A stretch of 64,000 bases of DNA from Stutzerimonas stutzeri. GTDB lineage: Bacteria > Pseudomonadota > Gammaproteobacteria > Pseudomonadales > Pseudomonadaceae. Where the stretch lies: positions 738,124 through 802,123 of the forward strand of contig DDKB01000017.1 of the NCBI GenBank assembly GCA_002339675.1. The letters are read 5' to 3'. This document shows, one piece after another, positions 1-8,317 of the stretch. The notes below the pieces were generated by a model that saw only the letters and a program-made list of their open reading frames with translations, was not told the origin of the DNA and did not search any database. The translations under genes and the position numbers were made by a program. How positions within the stretch are numbered: position 1 is the stretch's first letter; every line of letters starts with the position of its first letter.

Positions 1-89
1 TGTTGCTCGCCCAGCAGGTCAACCATGCGCGAGCTGTCGTACTCGTTCATCTGGCAGCCGTGGGTTTCGATGTAGAGCTTGCGGGTCAT
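1..89 (-). CDS. miaB: MiaB, tRNA methylthiotransferase (N-terminal fragment)
   Basis: Only the first 29 or so codons are in the window; the gene runs off the left edge. The visible N-terminus reads MTRKLYIETHGCQMNEYDSS, the hallmark start of MiaB with the first conserved Cys of the N-terminal methylthiotransferase (UPF0004) domain. MiaB is a radical-SAM iron-sulfur enzyme that adds a methylthio group to i6A37 in tRNAs. The neighbouring hemL-thiE-thiD-ladS order matches the P. aeruginosa miaB neighbourhood, which supports the call. Start chosen at the ATG that gives the canonical N-terminus. Confidence 0.9.
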   Translation of the reverse strand, partial: MTRKLYIETHGCQMNEYDSSRMVDLLGEQ

Positions 90-240
90 GTCTCGTGCCG
101 GCGTTGTGCAAAAAATGACCGGCGATTATACGGTCAGGGCGCGGTGGATAAAAGTGAAAGGCGTCAGCCCGGAAAAAGCGCAGAAGCCCGGCGGCTGACG
201 AGTCAGGCCTGATCCGGCTGGACGACGCCCGACGGCCTCG

Positions 241-783
241 TCATTGCCGCAGGGGTGTGTTCTCGCCCGCCGTCTGCATATCCATCAGGTAGTCGCGGAA
301 AATCTGCCCGAGCACCTGGGTGGCGATTTCCAGCTCGTCGCGACCCATCTGCGCCGAGACGTGGTCAGCGGTGTCCAGGGCGTCTTCCTCGCCGTTGACC
401 GCCGACATCTTCAGCACCACGTAGGCCTGGACGTTGTTCGCCGGGACGCCTTCGCCGCGAAAGAACATCACACCCAGCCGGTGCTGCGCCAGGGCGTGGC
501 CCTTGAGCGAGGCCAGCTCGAACCAGTGCAGCGCCTTGGCCAGGTCACGCGGCGCGCGGCGGCCATCGTAATGGTACTCGCCGAGCTCGTAGGCGGCCTG
601 CAGGTCGCCTTCGCTGGCCGCCTGCTCACAGGCGCGCAGCGCTTCCTGCATGGCTTCGGGCACGGTATTGAGGGCACAGCGGGAAGTGGCCGGGATCAGC
701 AGCGAATTGCCGCCCGCAACGGCCAGCAGGGGCGTGATTAGCAGCAGGCAACCCAGGGTGAGGCTGCGGCCGGTGCGAGTCAT
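241..783 (-). CDS. Exported Sel1-like repeat (TPR-like) protein
   Basis: A 180-residue protein with an N-terminal signal peptide (Arg-containing n-region, hydrophobic LGCLLLITPLLAVAGG, cleavage near residue 23). It then has at least two Sel1-type repeats of about 36 residues: AAYELGEYHYDGRRAPRDLA at roughly 62-82, and AQHRLGVMFFRGEGVPANN near 97-116. Sel1 repeats are alpha/alpha solenoids used for protein-protein contacts. Two isolated Cys residues follow the signal peptide, so a periplasmic disulfide is possible. It lies between miaB and the small membrane protein upstream of hemL. No specific function can be assigned. Confidence 0.75.
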   Translation of the reverse strand: MTRTGRSLTLGCLLLITPLLAVAGGNSLLIPATSRCALNTVPEAMQEALRACEQAASEGDLQAAYELGEYHYDGRRAPRDLAKALHWFELASLKGHALAQHRLGVMFFRGEGVPANNVQAYVVLKMSAVNGEEDALDTADHVSAQMGRDELEIATQVLGQIFRDYLMDMQTAGENTPLRQ

Positions 784-904
784 GGATCTAGGCGCCTCGA
801 AGAGCAGGGCGGTGAACGGAGGGCCGGCATAAACGAGCCGACCGTCACATTATGGATAAGCCGTAGCCTGCTTACAAAGGCTTTGATCGTGCCGGTTGTG
901 CTTT

Positions 905-1534
905 TCAATCCACTGCTGGTTGCGGCCGGTGCGCGCGCTCTGGCAGGGCGAGCAACAGCCACGCCAGCAGCGGGCAGGCAAGGGCGAGGCAGAGGGGCTG
1001 GTAGGCAGCCAGTGGATTGGCGCCGCCCGGCAGCGCCGGCCACACGGTGGCAGCCAGCAGCAGCACGGCGGCAGCCGCGCCAGCACTGGCTTGCAGGCGT
1101 GCCGGCCAGCACAGCCAGCCGGCGTAGAGCACCAGCAGAGCAGTGGCCAGGCCCACGCCGAGTGCGTACTGCCGGCTCCAGGCGAGCTGGCGAGCCAGCT
1201 CGAAGCAGGCACAGAGTCCCAGCACCAGACGGCCCCAGGTGGGGCGGCTCCAGATCCAGTGCCGGGCCAGCGCCAGGGCGGACAGTCCGACCAGCGGCAG
1301 GCCCAGTAGCAGCGTGGCCTGCCGCAACCAGCCTTCGGCTGCCAGCGTGTCGAGGCCCAACGCCTGGTCACCGAACAGGCAGGCACCGACGCCAGCGGCC
1401 AGAACGAAGCAGAGCAGGGCGCAGAACAGCGCCGGTTGGTCCGGTTCGGCATATCCCTGGCGCGCCGCACCGATGCGGATCGCGCTGGCGCTGCCGGCGA
1501 GGACCAGCAACAGCGCTTGCAGCCACTCGGGCAT
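905..1534 (-). CDS. Small polytopic membrane protein of unknown function
   Basis: About 209 residues, very rich in Leu, Ala and Trp, with perhaps five or six hydrophobic segments (e.g. LQALLLVLAGSASAI, ALFCALLCFVLAAGVGACLF, LLLGLPLVGLSALALA, ALGVGLATALLVLYAGWLC, AVLLLAATVWPAL, CLALACPLLAWLLLAL). No catalytic motif is visible. The ATG shares one base with the hemL stop (TGATG), and a GTG immediately upstream is an alternative start. This suggests translational coupling to hemL. The family is not recognised; only inner-membrane location is predicted. Confidence 0.7.
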   Translation of the reverse strand: MPEWLQALLLVLAGSASAIRIGAARQGYAEPDQPALFCALLCFVLAAGVGACLFGDQALGLDTLAAEGWLRQATLLLGLPLVGLSALALARHWIWSRPTWGRLVLGLCACFELARQLAWSRQYALGVGLATALLVLYAGWLCWPARLQASAGAAAAVLLLAATVWPALPGGANPLAAYQPLCLALACPLLAWLLLALPERAHRPQPAVD

Positions 1535-2823
1535 CACGCGTGCTTCAGTGCCTGGAAAGCGCGCTCGGCGGCGTCCAGGGTCAGCTTCAGCTCGGCGTCG
1601 CCGTGGGCGATCGAGGTGAAGCCGGCTTCGTACGCGCTGGGCGCCAGGTACACGCCGCCCTCGAGCATCAGGTGGAAGAAGCGCTTGAAGCGCTCGGCAT
1701 CGCTGGCCATGACGTCATCAAAGGTGACGATGTCATCCGCTTCGCTGAAGTACAGGCCGAACATGCCGCCGACCTGGGTGGTGACGAAGGGAATGCCGGC
1801 GGCGCGGGCGCGCTCGGCGAGGCCGTCGAGCATGCGCGTGGTGTAGTCGGTGAGTTCCGCGTGGAAGCCCGGGCGGTTGATCAGGCGCAGCGTGGTCAGG
1901 CCCGCGGCCATGGCCAGCGGGTTGCCCGACAGCGTACCGGCCTGATAGACCGGGCCGAGCGGAGCGATACGCTCCATGATGGCGCGCTTGCCACCGAAGC
2001 AGCCGACCGGCATGCCGCCGCCAATGATCTTGCCGAATGTGGTCAGGTCCGGTTTCACGCCGTAGTAGGCCTGGGCACCGCCGAGCGCCACGCGGAAGCC
2101 GGTCATCACCTCGTCGAAGATCAGCACCACGCCATGCTGGTCGCACAGCGCACGCAGGCCTTGCAGGTAACCCGGCGCCGGCGGCACGCAATTCATGTTG
2201 CCGGCCACTGGCTCGACGATGATGCACGCCACTTCGCCGCCGACGTCGCCGAGCATCTGCTCGACGGCGGCCAGGTCGTTGAACGGCAGTGTCAGGGTGT
2301 GCTTGGCAAAGGCGGCGGGGACGCCGGCCGAACTCGGCACGCCTTGGGTCAGGGCACCGGAGCCCGCTTTGACCAGCAGGCTGTCCGAATGCCCGTGGTA
2401 GCAGCCTTCGAACTTGATGATGCTGTCGCGGCCGGTGTAGCCGCGGGCCAGGCGAATGGCGCTCATGGTCGCCTCGGTGCCGGAGCTGACCATGCGCATC
2501 ATCTCCATCGATGGCACCAGGCTGCACACCAGCTCGGCCATCTCCGTCTCCATCGCGGTCGGCGCGCCGTAGGACAGGCCGTGCTGCAGCTGGCGGCGTA
2601 CCGCGTCGAGGACGTCGGGGTGGCTATGGCCGAGGATCATCGGCCCCCAGGAACCGACATAGTCGACGTAGCGCTTGTCATCCTCGTCGGTGACATAGGC
2701 CCCCTCGGCATGCTTGAGGAACAGCGGCGTGCCGCCGACGCTCCGAAAGGCGCGGACCGGCGAGTTGACGCCGCCGGGAATGTGGGTCTGGGCGCTGGCG
2801 AAGAGGGTTTCGGAACGGGACAT
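1534..2823 (-). CDS. hemL: Glutamate-1-semialdehyde 2,1-aminomutase
   Basis: A full-length 429-residue PLP enzyme of the class-III aminotransferase fold. It converts glutamate-1-semialdehyde to 5-aminolevulinate in the C5 route of tetrapyrrole synthesis. Visible hallmarks are the N-terminal IPGGVNSPVRAF, the PLP phosphate region SSGTEATMSAIRLARGYTGR, the DEVMTGFR loop carrying the cofactor-contacting Asp, and TTFGKIIGGGMPVG with the Schiff-base Lys. It sits downstream of thiE and its stop overlaps the next membrane-protein gene. The length is normal for the family. Confidence 0.97.
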   Translation of the reverse strand: MSRSETLFASAQTHIPGGVNSPVRAFRSVGGTPLFLKHAEGAYVTDEDDKRYVDYVGSWGPMILGHSHPDVLDAVRRQLQHGLSYGAPTAMETEMAELVCSLVPSMEMMRMVSSGTEATMSAIRLARGYTGRDSIIKFEGCYHGHSDSLLVKAGSGALTQGVPSSAGVPAAFAKHTLTLPFNDLAAVEQMLGDVGGEVACIIVEPVAGNMNCVPPAPGYLQGLRALCDQHGVVLIFDEVMTGFRVALGGAQAYYGVKPDLTTFGKIIGGGMPVGCFGGKRAIMERIAPLGPVYQAGTLSGNPLAMAAGLTTLRLINRPGFHAELTDYTTRMLDGLAERARAAGIPFVTTQVGGMFGLYFSEADDIVTFDDVMASDAERFKRFFHLMLEGGVYLAPSAYEAGFTSIAHGDAELKLTLDAAERAFQALKHA

Positions 2824-2867
2824 CGGGGACCTCGCGGGAAAAGGTGGACGGGACGGCGTGACCTCGG

Positions 2868-3506
2868 TCAGCGGCCGGCAAAGAGTTCGGTAAAGGCGCG
2901 TGCCCGCCGCTCGACGTCCTGCGGCGACTCGGCCGAGAACAGGGCGTGGACCACGGCAACCAGGCTGGCACCGCGGGCGATCAGCTCGGCGGCGTTGTCC
3001 AGCGTCACGCCGCCGATCACCGCGATTGGCAGGCCGAAGCGCTGCCGTGCCTGCTCGAGTAACGAAACGGTAGCTGCCGGTGCGCCGGGTTTGGTGCGTG
3101 AGTCGAAGAACCGGCCGAACGCGACATAGCTGGCGCCCTCGGCAACGGCCTGGTCCGCCAGCTCCAGGCGCGCATGGCAGGTGGCGCCGATGATGGCGCG
3201 ACGGCCCAGCAGGGCGCGCGCTACCGCCAGCGAGCCATCCTCCTGGCCCAGATGCACGCCCACGCCGAGGCGCGCAGCCAGCTCGGCGTCATCGTTGATG
3301 ATCAGGTCCGCGCCGTAGCGCTCGCACAGCTCGCGCAAGGCCTCGGCCTCGCGCAGGCGACGGCGGTCGTCGTCGGACTTGTCACGGTACTGCAGCAAAC
3401 GCGCACCGCCTGCCAGCGCCGCTTCGGCGTAGGGCAGCAGGCGCCCATCGGCGAGCAGGGTGCTGTCAGTGATGGCGTAGAGTCCGCGCAGCTTGGTGTC
3501 TTTCAT
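2868..3506 (-). CDS. thiE: Thiamine-phosphate synthase
   Basis: A 212-residue TIM-barrel enzyme joining HMP-pyrophosphate and thiazole phosphate to make thiamine monophosphate. Visible are the N-terminal LRGLYAITDS strand, LLQYRDKS (pyrophosphate/Mg contacts), LIINDDAELA, VGVHLGQEDGSL, and the phosphate-binding C-terminal region PIAVIGGVTLDNAAELIARGAS. The frame stays open far upstream, but the ATG at 3506 gives the canonical start about 10 bases after thiD. It is transcribed as thiD-thiE-hemL, pairing cofactor and haem precursor genes as in P. aeruginosa. Confidence 0.95.
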   Translation of the reverse strand: MKDTKLRGLYAITDSTLLADGRLLPYAEAALAGGARLLQYRDKSDDDRRRLREAEALRELCERYGADLIINDDAELAARLGVGVHLGQEDGSLAVARALLGRRAIIGATCHARLELADQAVAEGASYVAFGRFFDSRTKPGAPAATVSLLEQARQRFGLPIAVIGGVTLDNAAELIARGASLVAVVHALFSAESPQDVERRARAFTELFAGR

Positions 3507-3517
3507 CGGCGCTCCAG

Positions 3518-4312
3518 TCAGGCCAGGTCCAGCGGAAGCCGACGCGGAACGTACTGCCCGCGCCCCGGCCGCTCCGCATCGCGCAGGGTGCGCCAGGTGT
3601 AGTCGAGGGCGGAGCGCACAGCGCTGGCAAGCCCTTCGCCCAGGGCTAGCCGTCCGGCCAGGGCGCTGGCCAGGGTGCAGCCCGAACCGTGGTAGCTGCC
3701 CGGCAGGCGCTGGCAGGCGAAGTCCTGACGCTGGCCGTCGCGGCTGTAGAGCCGGTTGTGCACCTCGGCTTCGTCGCCATGCCCGCCGGTGATCAACAGG
3801 TGGGCGATGTGTGGCAGCAGTTTTTGTGCGCATTCGTCGGCGGTGCCGTCCGGCAGCTCGGCCAGGATGCGCGCTTCGGGCAGGTTCGGGGTTGCGATGC
3901 TGGCTACTGGAAACAGGCGCTCGCGCATGGCGTAGCCGACATCGTCCTTGCCCAGTGCTCCACCGCCGCCGGCGCGCAGCACCGGGTCGCAGACCAGCGG
4001 CACCCCGGGCAGCTGCTCCATGAGCTGCAGCACCGTGTCGACCATCTCCACCGAGCCGAGCATGCCGAGCTTGACGGCCGCGATCGGCATGTCGGCGATC
4101 ACCGCGCGGGCCTGGGCCAGCACCCACTGGCGATCGAGCACGCGGAAGTCGACGACATCGACCGTGTCCTGCACGGTCAGCGCTGTGACGGTCGGCGCGG
4201 CATGGCAGCCCTGGGCGAGCAGCGCCTCGATATCCGCCTGCAGCCCGGCTCCGCCGCTCGGGTCATGGCCCGACAGGCAGAGCACGACAGGACGGGAGCA
4301 AGGGACGGTCAT
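3518..4312 (-). CDS. thiD: Hydroxymethylpyrimidine/phosphomethylpyrimidine kinase
   Basis: A 264-residue ribokinase-fold kinase that phosphorylates HMP and then HMP-P for thiamine synthesis. It shows the N-terminal VLCLSGHDPSGGAGLQADI motif, VTALTVQDT, the VKLGMLGS strand, DPVLRAGGG, and the C-terminal anion-hole segment LPGSYHGSGCTLASALA. A TTG codon lies just upstream of the ATG and is less likely as the start. First gene of the thiD-thiE-hemL run, divergent from ladS across about 250 bp. Confidence 0.95.
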   Translation of the reverse strand: MTVPCSRPVVLCLSGHDPSGGAGLQADIEALLAQGCHAAPTVTALTVQDTVDVVDFRVLDRQWVLAQARAVIADMPIAAVKLGMLGSVEMVDTVLQLMEQLPGVPLVCDPVLRAGGGGALGKDDVGYAMRERLFPVASIATPNLPEARILAELPDGTADECAQKLLPHIAHLLITGGHGDEAEVHNRLYSRDGQRQDFACQRLPGSYHGSGCTLASALAGRLALGEGLASAVRSALDYTWRTLRDAERPGRGQYVPRRLPLDLA

Positions 4313-4559
4313 CAATGGTTTCCCCCAGGGCAGGCGTAAGGGTGGATCGGACGCGGCATCGCCCGGATTTTCTGGCGAGCGAGCTTATCACCATTCGTAC
4401 CGGCCGGCGCGCGCCGGCGACCGCTCGGCGGCTGGCCGCCGGCGCGCCGCGCAAGCAGGGCCGTCTCGGCTGGCGCCATGCTAAAGTGCCATCAGTTTGC
4501 GGGTCGCGGTGTTTCAGGCAGCGGGGTTGTCCTGACGCGGTTCGACAGGTCTTCTTGCC

Positions 4560-6500
4560 ATGCACCACTTCTTCCTGCTTTTCATCCTGCTGCCGGGCCT
4601 GGCCTGCGCAGTCGACTTCGACCAGGACAGCCGTCGCGTGCCGCTGGGCAGGGCCATGGCGGTGCTCGAAGACGCCAGCGCGGACAGCCGCATCGACGAG
4701 GTCGTCGCGCTCGACGCCGCCGGGCGTTTCGAGGCGCATCAGGCCGAAGTACTGAATGCTGGCTATTCGCGCTCGGCGTTCTGGCTGCGGGTGGACCTCG
4801 TCTACCACGCCAACCGCGGCCGCCTGCACAGTCGCTGGTGGTTGGAGCTGGCCTATCCGCCACTCGATCGCGTGGACCTGTACCTGCCCGACGGTGCCGG
4901 CGGCTACCGGCTGGCCGCGCGCAGTGGCGATGCGCTGCCATTCGGCGAACGCTCCATTCGCCAGCGTAATCACCTGTTCGAGCTGGACCTGAGCGACGGG
5001 CAACCGCAGCGCGTCTACCTGCGCGTGCAGAGCGAAGGGTCGGTCCAGGTGCCGTTGACGCTGTGGGCGCCGGCGGCCTACCTCGAGGAACAGTCGGCGC
5101 ACATCTACGTGCTGGCGATCATCTACGGCGTGCTGCTGGTGATGCTGGTCTACAACCTGTTCATCTACCTCAGCGTGCGCGACCGCAGCTACCTCTATTA
5201 CATCCTCTATATCGGCTCGTTCGGCCTCTACCAGGTCTCGGTGAACGGCCTGGGAGTCGAGTATCTCTGGCCCGACTCGCCCTGGTGGGCCAACGCCTCC
5301 ACGCCGTTCTTCATCGGCGCGGCCGGCTTGTTCGGCTGCCAGTTCGCGCGCAGCTTCCTGCACACTCGCGAGCACAGCCGCTGGATCGACTGTAGCCTCA
5401 TGGCCCTGATGGCGCTTGGCGCGCTGACCATGCTGCTGGCCTTCACCTCCAGCTACGCCCTGTCGCTGCGCCTGGCGACCTTTCTCGCGCTGTGGTTCAC
5501 CGTGGTGGTCTTTATTGCCGGCTGCCTGGCCTGGTACCGCGGCATGCGTGTGGCGCGCTACTTCATGATCGCCTGGACCACCTTTCTCGTCGGCGCGCAG
5601 ATCAACACCCTGATGGTGCTGGGCTACCTGCCGCACAACTTCTTCACCATGTACGCCGGGCAGATCGGCTCGGCCATCGAGGTGGCTCTGCTGTCGCTGG
5701 CGCTGGCGGACCGGATCAACGCGATGCGCGACGAGCGAGCGCAGATCCTCCAGGAAACTGGACGCACGCTGGAAACGCTGAACCGCGAGCTGGCTGAGAG
5801 CAACCGGCTCAAGGACCAGTTCCTGGCCAACGTGACCCATGAACTGCGCACCCCCATGCACGGCGTGCTGGGCAGCCTGGAACTGATGCGCACCCTCGAG
5901 CTCGACGGCGAACTGGAGCAATACCAGCGCATCGCCTCGGCCTCGGCGCGGGAGATGATGCAACTGGTCAACGATCTTCTCGCCCTGACCGAGCTGCAGG
6001 CCAACCGGCTGGCGCTGCGCATCGAGCCGTTTGCGCTGCAGGCCGTCGTCGACGCGCTCGTCCAGGTTTACGGTCCCCGCGCTGCGGCGCGCGGCCTGGC
6101 CTTCGAAGTCGAGCTCGCCCCGCAGCTGCCCGAGCGTTTGCTCGGCGACGCCGACAAGCTCAGGCAGGCCCTGGGCTACCTGCTCGACAACGCCATCAAG
6201 TTCACCCCGCAGGGGCGGGTCGTGCTGACGCTGGCCGGGCAGGCCGAGGCGGATGGGCGCGTCCGGCTCCAGGCCGAGGTGATCGACACCGGCATCGGCT
6301 TCGATGCGCCGGCGGATGCTGCGCTCTACCAGCATTTCCGCCAGCTCAACGGCAGCATGACCCGCCAGTACGGAGGCCTGGGAATCGGCCTGTCGCTGTG
6401 CTGGCAACTCGTCGCGCTGCAGGGCGGGCAGATCCGCCACCAGTCCGAGCCGGGTCGCGGCAGTCGGTTCACCTTGAGCGTTCCGCTGGCCCTGTCCTGA
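4560..6500 (+). CDS. ladS: LadS-type 7TMR-DISM sensor histidine kinase lacking the receiver domain
   Basis: 646 residues. There is a signal peptide (to about residue 17), a periplasmic 7TMR-DISMED2 sensor domain (about 25-170), a seven-helix 7TMR-DISM membrane block (about 180-395), a short linker helix, a HisKA domain with H-box NVTHELRTPMHG, and a HATPase domain with N-box LLDNAIKFTP, G1 DTGIGFD and G2 GGLGIGLSL. The kinase core looks intact. Synteny (thiD on one side, an acyl-CoA dehydrogenase and amn on the other) matches P. aeruginosa ladS, the calcium-responsive activator of the Gac/Rsm cascade. P. aeruginosa LadS is about 795 residues and ends in a receiver domain. Here the frame stops right after the ATPase domain, and only about 164 bp separate it from the next gene. 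The start is the ATG giving a signal peptide; its ribosome site is weak. Confidence 0.85.
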   Translation: MHHFFLLFILLPGLACAVDFDQDSRRVPLGRAMAVLEDASADSRIDEVVALDAAGRFEAHQAEVLNAGYSRSAFWLRVDLVYHANRGRLHSRWWLELAYPPLDRVDLYLPDGAGGYRLAARSGDALPFGERSIRQRNHLFELDLSDGQPQRVYLRVQSEGSVQVPLTLWAPAAYLEEQSAHIYVLAIIYGVLLVMLVYNLFIYLSVRDRSYLYYILYIGSFGLYQVSVNGLGVEYLWPDSPWWANASTPFFIGAAGLFGCQFARSFLHTREHSRWIDCSLMALMALGALTMLLAFTSSYALSLRLATFLALWFTVVVFIAGCLAWYRGMRVARYFMIAWTTFLVGAQINTLMVLGYLPHNFFTMYAGQIGSAIEVALLSLALADRINAMRDERAQILQETGRTLETLNRELAESNRLKDQFLANVTHELRTPMHGVLGSLELMRTLELDGELEQYQRIASASAREMMQLVNDLLALTELQANRLALRIEPFALQAVVDALVQVYGPRAAARGLAFEVELAPQLPERLLGDADKLRQALGYLLDNAIKFTPQGRVVLTLAGQAEADGRVRLQAEVIDTGIGFDAPADAALYQHFRQLNGSMTRQYGGLGIGLSLCWQLVALQGGQIRHQSEPGRGSRFTLSVPLALS

Positions 6501-6664
6501 GTCGGCCGCGCGCCGCAGGTTTTGGCCGAAACCGCGCTTTTTCGACCGTCACAGGCATGCTTCACTTCCCCTGGCGGGCCGTGCGAATGCGGCCCGCGTT
6601 CTGCCGGCCCTGGCAGCCGCGCGCTGCCGGCCGGTCCCGCCGCGCCGAGCCAGAGGAGAGCCGC

Positions 6665-8314
6665 ATGAGCCTGCAGCCGTTCGCCGAAACCCACGAGGTG
6701 CTGAACCAGGTGCCGCCACTCGACGGCGCCAACCTGTACCGCCTCGATCTGCCGCTGCAGGACTGGGTGCGTCGCTACCGCGGCGGCTGGGCCGAATCGC
6801 GGCTGGACCGCTATGGTGCGCTGGCCGGCGGGCCACTGATGGCGGCCGGCTTCCTCGCCAACGAAAACAAACCCATCTTCAAGAGCCATGACCGCTACGG
6901 GCATCGCATCGACCTGGTCGAGTTCCATCCGGCCTACCACGAGCTGATGGCCACGGCCGTCGCCCATGGGATTCCTTCCCTGCCCTGGACCGACCCGCAA
7001 CCCGGCGCCCAGGTGGCCCGCGCCGCGCTGATGTACCTGCACAACCAGGCCGAGGCCGGCAGCAGCTGCCCGCTGACCATGACCTACGCCAGCGTTCCCG
7101 CGCTGCGCCAGCAGCCGGACCTCGCCGACCGCTGGCTGCCGAAGATCCTCAGCCTCGACTACGACCCGCGCAACCTGCCCATGGAGCAGAAAAACGGCGT
7201 GACCATCGGCATGGCCATGACGGAGAAGCAGGGCGGCACCGACGTGCGCGCCAACACCACGCGCGCTCACGCCGTCGGCAGTGGCGGCCCGGGGCAGCCT
7301 TATGAACTGGTGGGACACAAGTGGTTCTGCTCGGCGCCCATGTGCGACGCCTTCCTGACCCTGGCGCAGACCGACAAGGGCCTGTCCTGCTTTCTCCTGC
7401 CGCGGCATCGCCCGGATGGCCGTCGCAACCAGTTTTACATCCAGCGCCTGAAGAACAAGCTAGGCAACTGGGCCAACGCTTCCAGCGAAGTTGAATATCG
7501 AGGGGCACTGGCCTGGATGATCGGCGAGGAGGGCCGCGGCGTGCCGACCATCATCGAAATGGTCTCCTCGACCCGCTTCGACTGCATGATCGGATCCAGC
7601 TCGCTGATGCGCCAGGCGCTGACCCAGGCCATGCACCACTGCACCCACCGCCAGGTTGGCGGTCGCGCCCTGCTCGAACAGCCACTGATGCAGAACGTAC
7701 TTGCCGACCTGGCGCTGGAAAGCGAGGCCGCGTTGGCGCTGACCCTGCGCATGGGACGCGCGCTGGACAACCCGTTCGACGAACAGGAAGCGAAATTCGC
7801 CCGCCTGGTCACCGCGGTCGGCAAATACTGGATCTGCAAGCGCGCCCCGAACATGATCGCCGAAGCCAGCGAATGCCTGGGTGGCGCCGGTTACGTGGAA
7901 GAAACCATCCTGCCGCGGCTGTACCGCGAAGCGCCGGTCAACTCCATCTGGGAAGGCTCGGGCAACGTGCAGTGCCTGGACGTGCTGCGTGCGCTGTCCA
8001 AGGAGGCGGGCGTGCTCGACGCGCTGTTCGACGAGCTGGGCGACGGCCATGGCGATGCCCGGCTGCGCGCCCACATCGCGCAGCTGCAGGCGGATTTCTC
8101 CGATCGCGGCGATATTCAGTACCGTGCCCGCCAGCTCACTGAAGACGTCGCCGTCGCACTGCAGGCCAAATTGCTTCTCGAAGCGGGCAACGAGGCCGTC
8201 TCCGACGCGTTCATCTCGAGCCGGCTGCAGCCGCGTAGCCGCGTATTCGGCACCCTGCCGCGGGGGCTCGACATCAGCGCGCTGCTGGCGCGTAGTGCGC
8301 CCTATCTGGAGTGA
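6665..8314 (+). CDS. AidB-like acyl-CoA dehydrogenase
   Basis: 549 residues, similar throughout to E. coli AidB (541 residues). Shared features are the N-terminal region (EVLNQVPPLDGANLY), the FAD-binding IGMAMTEKQGGTDVRANTT, the GHKWFCSAPMCDAFL stretch, LKNKLGNWANASSEVEY, and the C-terminal LGGAGYVEE...REAPVNSIWEGSGNVQCLDVLR. AidB is a flavoprotein of the alkylation response that binds DNA and has weak isovaleryl-CoA dehydrogenase activity. Some family members may instead be metabolic, so I withhold the symbol. Start chosen at the ATG preceded by GAGGAG. It sits between ladS and a dehydratase gene that converges on it with only 3 bp between stops. Confidence 0.88.
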   Translation: MSLQPFAETHEVLNQVPPLDGANLYRLDLPLQDWVRRYRGGWAESRLDRYGALAGGPLMAAGFLANENKPIFKSHDRYGHRIDLVEFHPAYHELMATAVAHGIPSLPWTDPQPGAQVARAALMYLHNQAEAGSSCPLTMTYASVPALRQQPDLADRWLPKILSLDYDPRNLPMEQKNGVTIGMAMTEKQGGTDVRANTTRAHAVGSGGPGQPYELVGHKWFCSAPMCDAFLTLAQTDKGLSCFLLPRHRPDGRRNQFYIQRLKNKLGNWANASSEVEYRGALAWMIGEEGRGVPTIIEMVSSTRFDCMIGSSSLMRQALTQAMHHCTHRQVGGRALLEQPLMQNVLADLALESEAALALTLRMGRALDNPFDEQEAKFARLVTAVGKYWICKRAPNMIAEASECLGGAGYVEETILPRLYREAPVNSIWEGSGNVQCLDVLRALSKEAGVLDALFDELGDGHGDARLRAHIAQLQADFSDRGDIQYRARQLTEDVAVALQAKLLLEAGNEAVSDAFISSRLQPRSRVFGTLPRGLDISALLARSAPYLE

Positions 8315-8317
8315 TTT

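Noticed and set aside
883..3129. 748-codon plus-strand open frame over the hemL region
   Set aside because: It is antisense to hemL and the membrane-protein gene. Its composition is that of a GC-rich shadow frame (Arg, Ala, Gly, His), and it has no domain.
4263..6440. 725-codon minus-strand open frame
   Set aside because: It runs antisense through ladS and has no recognisable motif, with low-complexity Gln/Arg/Val composition typical of shadows.
6570..6605. GC-rich hairpin between ladS and the acyl-CoA dehydrogenase gene as a terminator
   Set aside because: CGGGCCG/CGGCCCG can pair but no T-run follows on either strand.
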